Below, piece after piece: positions 39,940 to 45,587 of a stretch of 45,587 nucleotides of DNA. Each line of letters begins with the position of its first letter. Positions within the stretch are counted from its first letter, which is position 1. The notes beneath the pieces are model-generated. The model worked only from the letters and a program-made list of their open reading frames with translations. It did not search any database and was not told where the DNA came from. The stretch comes from Candidatus Brockarchaeota archaeon (lineage in GTDB: Archaea; Thermoproteota; EX4484-205; JAAOZP01): assembly GCA_017601395.1 (NCBI GenBank), contig JAFNIQ010000010.1, positions 1 through 45,587 on the forward strand. The letters are read 5' to 3'. A program made the position numbers and the translations under genes.

Positions 39940-41206
39940 CGTGTTAAAGGTTAAAGGGGGCTGGGCTGGAAGCATCAGCTATGTGGCTCCGCCTTCGAAA
40001 TCCTATTCTCACAGGAGCCTCCTCATTTCAGCTGTTTCCAAAGGTGTTTCAAGGATAACCGGGCTCTCCAAGTGTGACGATGTGGAGGCAACCCTGAGGG
40101 CGCTAAGACTAATGGGTGTTCCTGTATCGACAAGGGGTGGCGAAGTGCTTGTTGAAGGCTGCGAGCTCCAGAGCCCGGGCGGAGAGGTTTACTGCGGCGG
40201 CTCAGCCTCAACGCTCAGAATGCTCGCCCCGGTTTTAGCCGCTAAGCCCTCCTATGCTGTTTACACTGGTGACGAGAGCCTTCGGAGGAGGCCTGTTAGA
40301 ATGCTTGAGGAAGCGTTCGCCACGCTCGGTGTTGAAGCAAGCTCTGCTAACGGGAAGCCTCCTTTAAAAGTTAGAAGCGGCGGCTTCAAGACTAATACTG
40401 TTATGCTGGATGCTTCAGAGTCCAGCCAGCATGTTTCAGGCTTCCTGGTCGCCGGGGCCAGGCTTGGAGAAGGGTTCAGGGTTGCTTTGAAAAACAGGGT
40501 GCTTGTCTCAAAGCCCTACGTGGAACTCACTCTAAGAATGCTCCGCATGCACGGTGTGGAAACCCGTGTGGAGGGGGAGTCTATAACGGTTGAGCCCGGG
40601 GAGCCTAAGCCTTTCAACCATACTGTTCCAGGCGACTATTCTCTTTCAGCAATCCCCTTAGCTATGGCAGCGGTCTCAGGCGGCAGCGTCAAGGTGCACG
40701 GGCTTGTCGACGAGCCTCAGCCGGATAGGGAGATTGTTGAAATACTCAGGCGGATGGGGCTTAAAATAGAGTGGTCGGGCAATACGCTTATAGCTGAGAA
40801 CACCGGGGTCCTGAAAGCATGTGTAATAGACTGTTCGGAGAACCCGGACCTGGTTCCAGCTCTGGCGCTCGCCGCTACGGCAGCGGAGGGTGAGACGATC
40901 CTGAGGAATGTTGGCAGGCTTGAGTCGAAGGAGTCGGCTAGGGCGACGCTCATCACAAAGGCTCTTTCAAAAATGGGTGTGGAAGCGTTTTTCAACGGCG
41001 ACGAGATTCTCATCAAGGGGCCTTGCAGGCTGAGGGGTGCAACCGTTGACGCCGGCGGCGACCATAGGATAGAGATGATGCTTATAATGGCTGGTGCTGC
41101 GGCTGAGGGTGAGACAACCATACTTAACGCGGGCTCAGTTTCAAAGTCTAACCCAGGGTTCTACAGCTGGGTTTTAGAGACTGGGGTTGAGCTCCAATGG
41201 GTTTGA
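39923..41206 (+). CDS. aroA: EPSP synthase (3-phosphoshikimate 1-carboxyvinyltransferase)
   Basis: 427 residues from ATG 39923; ATG 39929 is an equal candidate. Joins PEP to shikimate-3-phosphate. VAPPSKSYSHRSLLISAVSKG (about 22-42), YCGGSASTLRMLAPV (about 91-105, a variant of the GNAGTAxR loop), PGDYSLSAIPLAMAAVSGG (about 233-251) and AGGDHRIEMMLIMAG (about 374-388) match the family. An open frame continues into aroK without homology. It ends 10 nt inside aroC. Confidence 0.94.
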   Translation: MRMSSSVLKVKGGWAGSISYVAPPSKSYSHRSLLISAVSKGVSRITGLSKCDDVEATLRALRLMGVPVSTRGGEVLVEGCELQSPGGEVYCGGSASTLRMLAPVLAAKPSYAVYTGDESLRRRPVRMLEEAFATLGVEASSANGKPPLKVRSGGFKTNTVMLDASESSQHVSGFLVAGARLGEGFRVALKNRVLVSKPYVELTLRMLRMHGVETRVEGESITVEPGEPKPFNHTVPGDYSLSAIPLAMAAVSGGSVKVHGLVDEPQPDREIVEILRRMGLKIEWSGNTLIAENTGVLKACVIDCSENPDLVPALALAATAAEGETILRNVGRLESKESARATLITKALSKMGVEAFFNGDEILIKGPCRLRGATVDAGGDHRIEMMLIMAGAAAEGETTILNAGSVSKSNPGFYSWVLETGVELQWV

Positions 41207-42291
41207 ACACTCTAGGCAGGCTTATTGTCTTCAGCTTCTTCGGGGAGAGCCACGGCAGGCTGGTCGGCTCGCTAATACAGGGCTTCCCGGCCGGCTTAAG
41301 GGTTGACGAGGACAGGATTAGGCTCAGCCTCTCCCGCAGAAGGGTTGGATACGGCTCCACGGCGAGGGTTGAAGAGGATTCCTTCGAAATCCTAACCGGG
41401 GTTTTCAAAGGGTTCACCACGGGGGCTCCCCTGCTCATAGTTGTTTGGAACACTGATGCTGACCCAGGCTTCTACGAGAGGATCAGGAGCACTCCTAGGC
41501 CGAGCCACGTTGACTATCCTTACAGGGTTAGGTACGGCGGCTTCAACGATTACAGGGGAGGAGGATTCTCCTCAGGAAGGTTCACCGCCAGCTGGGTTGC
41601 GGCAGGCTCGCTAGCAGCACAGGTTCTCGAAAGAAAAGGTGTTAGAATATACGCGCACGTCACTAGGATAGGCAGAGCCAGTTACAGGGGTGAGCCGAGC
41701 GAGGATGATTTGAAGAGGGTTTACGAGTCCCCAGTCAGGTGCGTAGACCCGGATGCTTCAAGAATGATGATGAGGGAGATAGACGAGGCCTCGCGTGAAG
41801 GTGACAGCGTGGGCGGTGTTGTGGAGTGCAGGATATACGGTGTGCCCCCTGGCGTTGGAGACCCGCTTTTAGAGGGGCTTGACGTTGAGCTCGCTAGGGC
41901 AGCGATGTCTATCCCCGGCGTCAAAGGGGTGGAGTTCGGCAAGGGTTTCGAAGCCTCCTGCATGAGGGGAAGCTTGTTCAACGATGAGCTGACCGTTAGG
42001 GATGCGAGGGTTGAGGTCGCCGGGTTTAGCGACGGGGGTGTCGTCGGAGGTGTTTCAACGGGAAGCATGATAGTTTTCAGAGCAGCCTTTAAGCCGACCC
42101 CCTCGATAGCGAGGGTTCAACGCACGGTCAACCTTGATGAGATGAGGAGCGTTAACCTGGATCTCTCCGGGGGGAGGTTCGACATCTGCATCGCTCCCAG
42201 GGCTGTTCCAGTTGTCGAGGCTGTCTCAGCAATGGTTCTCGTCGACCATTACGCTAGGGCCGGCCTCGTCGAGAGAGTGGTTAAAGATTGA
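41197..42291 (+). CDS. aroC: Chorismate synthase
   Basis: 364 residues. FMN-dependent 1,4-elimination giving chorismate. FSFFGESHGRLVGSLIQGFPAG (about 11-32), RPSHVDYPYRVRYGGFNDYRGGGFSSGRFTASWVAAGSLA (about 101-140, signature region with FMN and phosphate ligands) and GGVSTGSMIVFRAAFKPTPSI (about 285-305) are all conserved. The ATG overlaps aroA by 10 nt, and the end overlaps pheA by 4 nt. Confidence 0.96.
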   Translation: MGLNTLGRLIVFSFFGESHGRLVGSLIQGFPAGLRVDEDRIRLSLSRRRVGYGSTARVEEDSFEILTGVFKGFTTGAPLLIVVWNTDADPGFYERIRSTPRPSHVDYPYRVRYGGFNDYRGGGFSSGRFTASWVAAGSLAAQVLERKGVRIYAHVTRIGRASYRGEPSEDDLKRVYESPVRCVDPDASRMMMREIDEASREGDSVGGVVECRIYGVPPGVGDPLLEGLDVELARAAMSIPGVKGVEFGKGFEASCMRGSLFNDELTVRDARVEVAGFSDGGVVGGVSTGSMIVFRAAFKPTPSIARVQRTVNLDEMRSVNLDLSGGRFDICIAPRAVPVVEAVSAMVLVDHYARAGLVERVVKD

Positions 42292-43364
42292 GTCTCAAGA
42301 AGCTGAGGAGGATGATGGACAGGGTTGACGAGAAGCTTGTCGAAGCCATCGCTGAGAGGATCAGGGTTGCGAGAATGATAGGCGGGGAGAAGAAGAGGCT
42401 TGGCCTACCCGTTGTCGATGAGAATAGGGAGAGAGAGGTTTACAAGCATGTTCTTGAAAAAGCTTCTGCAAGAGGCTTAGACCCTGTTCTGGTTGAAAAG
42501 GTTTTCAGCATCATAATAGACCACAGCAGGAGGGTCCAGGGGTGCTTCAAAGTAGCCTACCTGGGGCCGAGAGGCTCGTTCACAATGGAGGCTGCTGAGA
42601 AATACTTCTCCGGTAAGCCCTACGCTCTCCAGCCCTACCCCACGATCAGAAGCGTTTTTAAAAGCGTTGAGGAGGCTGAGGCTGACTACGGGGTTACGCC
42701 GGTTGAAAACAGCCTTGAGGGCCCTGTTTCCGAAACGCTTGACTGCCTAGCCTCCTCGAGCCTCAGCATAGTCGGCGAGGAGGTTTTGAAAATAGCTTTC
42801 CACCTTTCATCCAGGGAGAAGAGGCTTGAAGACGTTAGGATTGTTTTCTCCAACCCTCACGCCCTAGCACAGGTCAGGATGTTTCTAGACAGGGTTATGC
42901 CGGAAGCCAGGATAAGGGAGGTTTCAAGCACCTCTAAGGCTGCCTTGATGGCGGCTAAAACAAGGGGTGGAGCGGCGGTGTGCTCCGAGGCTGCTGCAAG
43001 AGAATACGGCTTGAGAATCCTAGCCAGGAATATTCAGGATGAGCGGGAGAACTACACTCGCTTCCTAGTCCTCTCTAGAGAAGCCTCGAAGAGGTTTAAG
43101 GGGGCTGCGAGAACAATGCTTATAATGATTCTGGAGCATAAGCCCGGCTCCCTCTACAGGGCTCTCGGAGTGTTTGCGAAGCATGGTTTAAACCTTACCA
43201 GAATAGAGTCTAGACCCGTCAGGGGTAAGCCCTGGGAGTACATGTTTCTAGTGGAGTTTGAGGGCGCCTCCTGGGACCATGGTGTGCGCAGAGCGCTGGA
43301 GAATCTTAAGCGTAGGGCTGTGGAGATTAGGCTGCTCGGCTCATACAGGCCTGCTGAACACTAG
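42288..43364 (+). CDS. pheA: Chorismate mutase / prephenate dehydratase (P-protein)
   Basis: 358 residues, bifunctional. An N-terminal AroQ helix domain (LKKLRRMMDRVDEKLVEAIAERIRVARMIG, about 3-32) is followed by prephenate dehydratase (KVAYLGPRGSFTMEAAEKYF, about 89-108; YGVTPVENSLEGPVSETLDCL; ENYTRFLVLS near 255) and a C-terminal ACT domain (HKPGSLYRALGVFAKHGLNLTRIESRP) that should sense Phe. It is the last gene of the operon. No tyrA or aminotransferase gene is seen after it. Confidence 0.95.
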   Translation: MSLKKLRRMMDRVDEKLVEAIAERIRVARMIGGEKKRLGLPVVDENREREVYKHVLEKASARGLDPVLVEKVFSIIIDHSRRVQGCFKVAYLGPRGSFTMEAAEKYFSGKPYALQPYPTIRSVFKSVEEAEADYGVTPVENSLEGPVSETLDCLASSSLSIVGEEVLKIAFHLSSREKRLEDVRIVFSNPHALAQVRMFLDRVMPEARIREVSSTSKAALMAAKTRGGAAVCSEAAAREYGLRILARNIQDERENYTRFLVLSREASKRFKGAARTMLIMILEHKPGSLYRALGVFAKHGLNLTRIESRPVRGKPWEYMFLVEFEGASWDHGVRRALENLKRRAVEIRLLGSYRPAEH

Positions 43365-43452
43365 GCTTCACGGCTGCTGGTTTTCACATTTTAAACCGGC
43401 TGACGCGTTACAGACATGATGTTTTTATATTCCTATCGCGTTTTTAAAGCCC

Positions 43453-44217
43453 GTGGAGGAGGAGGGCCTGGAGAAGGTTATACTTGCTCTCTCATACGGC
43501 AAGAGGAGAGCCCTGCTGATGAAGCTAGGGGAATCCGGGTCTATGAGCATCAAGGATCTTAAGAGGGAGCTGGGCCTGAGCACGGGCAGCCTCTACCATA
43601 ATCTCCTAGCGCTCGGGGAGCTCGTCGAACAGACCAGCGACAAGAAGTATGCTTTAAGCGAGCAGGGCAGGAGGGTCTACTTGGCTTTGAAATCAGGCCT
43701 ACTACCCCCTCCGACTTCAGGAGAACTCCCCAGGGTTTTAGAGACGCTCGTCCCAGTATGGTTTTTCACAGGGTTGCCGAGCAGGATGGTGACGCCGATG
43801 GCTGCGCTGATAGTGCTCAGCCTCTCGGCATCCAGCCTCTACGCTAAGATGGGCCTTGCCCTACTGATCCCGGTTGCGAGAGTCAGCTTCTCCTCAACCC
43901 TGGGAAGCGTCGCCCTAAGCCTGCTCCTCGCCTACCTTGTTCCCAGAACTGTTTTCCAGAAGAGGAGTGTTGAAACAGGATTCCTGACGGCTTTACCCTT
44001 CTGCTTCCTTCCCCAGCTCTTCTACAGCCTGATACTGGTGGTTTCAAACCCGCCCAGCCTAGCCACCGGGCTTATTCAAATATTCTCAGGAGGGTTGAGC
44101 GCACTCCTGCTTTCAGCAGCAATAGTGTTCTGGTTTAAGGCTAGTCCTCAGGCGGCAATGCTCACCTCGTTCCTAATGCTCTACCTTGGGGCGGCTATTC
44201 AACAATTAATGGTTTAA
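43453..44217 (+). CDS. Membrane-anchored winged-helix regulator
   Basis: 254 residues. The first 80 form an ArsR-like winged helix: GKRRALLMKLGESGSMSIKDLKRELGLSTGSLYHNLLALGELVEQTSDKKYALSEQGRRVYLAL. From about residue 110 to the end come roughly five hydrophobic segments (MAALIVLSLSASSLY, TLGSVALSLLLAYLV, FLPQLFYSLILVV, ALLLSAAIVFWF, and a final one). A cytoplasmic DNA-binding head on a membrane body is expected. Such proteins are common in archaea, but ligand and targets are unknown. It stands 88 nt after pheA, with TATA-like stretches in the gap, so it is probably its own unit. Confidence 0.75.
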   Translation: MEEEGLEKVILALSYGKRRALLMKLGESGSMSIKDLKRELGLSTGSLYHNLLALGELVEQTSDKKYALSEQGRRVYLALKSGLLPPPTSGELPRVLETLVPVWFFTGLPSRMVTPMAALIVLSLSASSLYAKMGLALLIPVARVSFSSTLGSVALSLLLAYLVPRTVFQKRSVETGFLTALPFCFLPQLFYSLILVVSNPPSLATGLIQIFSGGLSALLLSAAIVFWFKASPQAAMLTSFLMLYLGAAIQQLMV

Positions 44218-44291
44218 CCTTTTAACCCATGTACGTACAGTTCCTTAAGGAAAAATATTTGAAAGAAACCGTTTCCTAAAATCCCTGGGAA

Positions 44292-44474
44292 ATGTGCTGG
44301 GGGAGTGTTCTCATCCTGGTTGGCTGGAAAACTGTAAATCTAGTGGATAGAGACACTCCGCCGAGCTTCCGACCATGCGCCATAACCGGACCCAGAAGAG
44401 CTGGAAAAACATGCTTCATGTTTCAAATAGCACGGAAGCTAATGGAAAAAGGCTTCTCAAAGCGGCGCGCATGA
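44292..44474 (+). pseudogene. N-terminal remnant of an archaeal AAA-type ATPase
   Basis: 60 codons. CAITGPRRAGKTCFMFQIAR carries a Walker A motif in the style of archaeal AAA_14/DUF4143-type ATPases, and ILVGWKTVNLVDRDTPPSF before it resembles their N-terminal segment. The frame then ends in KRRA and TGA, where an intact member would continue for several hundred residues. I see no continuation in other frames before the convergent KaiC-like gene. The name of the family is approximate; truncation is clear. Confidence 0.55.
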
Positions 44475-44508
44475 TTAGAACCGTAGCAAGCCCGTGTGCC
44501 GCATAAAG

Positions 44509-45342
44509 CTATTCTTTAAGCTTCTTAACATACTCGTGTAGGGGCTCCAGAATAACAATCCCCTCCAGGGGCTTAATCTCGTAGACGTAGGGCGTCAGGT
44601 CCACCCTGGTCCACCTTAGCTTCCTAACCATAAGCGTCCTGAGATTCCTGTTCTCAATAGGGGTTATTGAGAGCTTAATGATTCCTGAGGAGAGGAACTC
44701 TTCAACGCCGAACCTGCTGAGAAGCCCACTGCCAGTGGGAACCTCACTAGTTATAATGGTGGTGCAGCCGAGGAACTTTTCAACAGCAGTCACAAAGCCC
44801 CTTATGAAGTCCCTCGTCCATGAAACGTCGACAACCTCGCCGACGAGCGGCGCCACGGGATCTATGACGAGCCTCCTAGCCCCTATCTCGGAAACATGCC
44901 TCTTAAGCTCCTTAACAATCTCCCTCACAACCTCAGCCATGAACTTCTCCCTAGTGACCTCGGCGAAGAAAGGCCTGGCGTCAAGTATCCTAAGCATGTT
45001 CCTCCTCATCGGCGTCTCAAGATCCCAGCCGAGTGTTAACGCTCCTTCAACAGTGCTCTCAACAGTCTCGTCGAAAGGAACGTAGACGCAGGGCTCGCCT
45101 ATCTCAATACCCTTCAGAATAAACCTTAGGCTGAAAATAGTCTTACCAGTGCCTGTTTCCCCTGCAACCAGGTATGTTTTACCCCTAAGCAGACCTCCGT
45201 CTATAATCTTGTCTAAGCCGACTATGCCGGTTGGAGTTCTCAAAGAGTATTCTGGAGCATGCTCCTCCTCTGCTTCAAGCCCAGGCTCCTCCTCAACCGG
45301 CGGCGGGGGCGGGTTCTCCCCATCCCTCCTTCTGATGAGCAT
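44509..45342 (-). CDS. KaiC-like RecA-superfamily ATPase
   Basis: 277 residues. After a flexible, Pro/Glu-rich N-terminus (NPPPPPVEEEPGLEAEEEH) come the KaiC pattern GIVGLDKIIDGGLLRGKTYLVAGETGTGKTIFSLRFI, with Walker A GETGTGKT near residue 56, the FDET segment, the Walker B region RRLVIDPVAPL (about 155-165), and the end of a single RecA domain. Archaeal single-domain KaiC proteins have been linked to signalling and motility control, but no partner gene is adjacent here, so the role is open. ATG 45342 lies 25 nt after a TATA box. Confidence 0.85.
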   Translation of the reverse strand: MLIRRRDGENPPPPPVEEEPGLEAEEEHAPEYSLRTPTGIVGLDKIIDGGLLRGKTYLVAGETGTGKTIFSLRFILKGIEIGEPCVYVPFDETVESTVEGALTLGWDLETPMRRNMLRILDARPFFAEVTREKFMAEVVREIVKELKRHVSEIGARRLVIDPVAPLVGEVVDVSWTRDFIRGFVTAVEKFLGCTTIITSEVPTGSGLLSRFGVEEFLSSGIIKLSITPIENRNLRTLMVRKLRWTRVDLTPYVYEIKPLEGIVILEPLHEYVKKLKE

Positions 45343-45364
45343 GCCTCAGCCTACCGGGAGAGCG

Positions 45365-45370
45365 TTTAAA
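45365..45370 (-). promoter_or_regulatory. TATA box of the KaiC-like gene
   Basis: Minus-strand TTTAAA (in CATTTAAACG) is centred about 25 nt before the ATG at 45342, consistent with a leaderless mRNA. Confidence 0.5.
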
Positions 45371-45444
45371 TGTCTTTTCAACGCGTTTATGCAAGCTTGA
45401 ACCCGACTATGTTTTAAGCATCATTTTAAAGAGGCATAATCATT

Positions 45445-45587
45445 GTGAATTATCCGGAGGGAAAGCCGATTCCGTCTGCCAGCTTTAAAGAGGATTCTAG
45501 GCAGTACTTTGAAAATTTGGAAAGTGGGCTGCGTCGATGAAGCCGTGAGAATGGTCATGGGGATAGGGATAACGATCTATGATACGC
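45445..45587 (+). pseudogene. Decayed PIN (VapC-like) fragment at the window edge
   Basis: A GTG-started frame (45445-45540) ends DSRQYFENLESGLRR-stop. In another frame, from 45524 to the window end, the bases read DEAVRMVMGIGITIYDT, which resembles the C-terminal part of VapC PIN domains (A..LA...GIT.YDA.Y). Together they suggest a PIN toxin gene with a frameshift. The window ends before this can be followed. Confidence 0.35.

Noticed and set aside
1-45587. tRNA genes
   Set aside because: No GGTTCGAATCC-like T-arm with matching acceptor stems was seen in any intergenic stretch.
1-45587. CRISPR arrays, insertion sequences or integrase sites
   Set aside because: No spaced direct repeats, no transposase motifs and no terminal inverted repeats were found.

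Overview
The window is a piece of an archaeal chromosome. It carries archaeal RNA polymerase subunits (RpoD, RpoN, RpoE', Spt4), eIF2-gamma, eukaryote-type ribosomal proteins (L18e, L7Ae, S28e, L24e, S6e, S24e, S27ae, S3Ae, L15e), KEOPS subunits, a GTP-dependent dephospho-CoA kinase and the archaeal early shikimate route. Genes are tightly packed with many 1-40 nt overlaps, ATG/GTG/TTG starts and TATA boxes (often TTTAAATA-like) 25-35 nt before operon starts. Gene content and order point to the TACK/Thermoproteota side, perhaps a thermophile, but no rRNA is present and the lineage is inferred, not shown. Much of the window is a conserved 'housekeeping' backbone.

Layout. 1-1000: decayed genes, including two related promoter/gene-start copies. 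1.0-17.9 kb: ribosomal/transcription backbone (S13-S4, an inverted S11, RpoD-L18e-L13-S9-RpoN-S2-MEMO-mevalonate kinase, type 2 IPP isomerase-GluRS, L7Ae-S28e-L24e-adenylate kinase, IF2, S6e, eIF2-gamma-PIN-RpoE'-Spt4-DUF359, S24e-S27ae). 18-30 kb: Kae1-Bud32, a leftward thrC-hom-aspartokinase-like operon, XTP pyrophosphatase, S15-DHH-Pcc1, a leftward methanogen-type seryl-tRNA synthetase, S3Ae-DUF2095-like, and an OBG-type GTPase. 30.3-31.2 kb: a gene-poor stretch with a broken PaREP1 gene. 31.2-33.3 kb: L15e and citramalate synthase. 33.4-43.4 kb: one long operon that runs from aspartate to prephenate dehydration: lysC-asd-ADTH synthase-DHQ synthase II-aroD-aroE-archaeal shikimate kinase-aroA-aroC-pheA. 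43.4 kb to the end: a membrane-anchored HTH protein, an ATPase remnant, a KaiC-like ATPase and a decayed PIN toxin.

How the genes work together. LysC and Asd make aspartate semialdehyde. This feeds homoserine/threonine (Hom, ThrC) and, in this archaeal pathway, the aromatic ring via ADTH and 3-dehydroquinate, ending at chorismate and phenylpyruvate. CimA opens isoleucine synthesis.

Most interesting observations. (1) The aromatic operon has a short ORF between its TATA box and lysC that ends FYLMFHYY-stop. It overlaps mutually exclusive hairpins, an arrangement like bacterial attenuation and, as far as I know, not described in archaea. (2) rpl24e and rpoE' have no ATG/GTG/TTG at the homology-supported start. 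Both have GGTGAT, then exactly 5 nt, then ACG or TTA. (3) The aspartokinase-like protein beside hom has lost the catalytic motifs but kept the regulatory domains. (4) The seryl-tRNA synthetase is the rare zinc-dependent type. (5) Several accessory remnants carry nonsense codons, mostly where Trp seems to have been.
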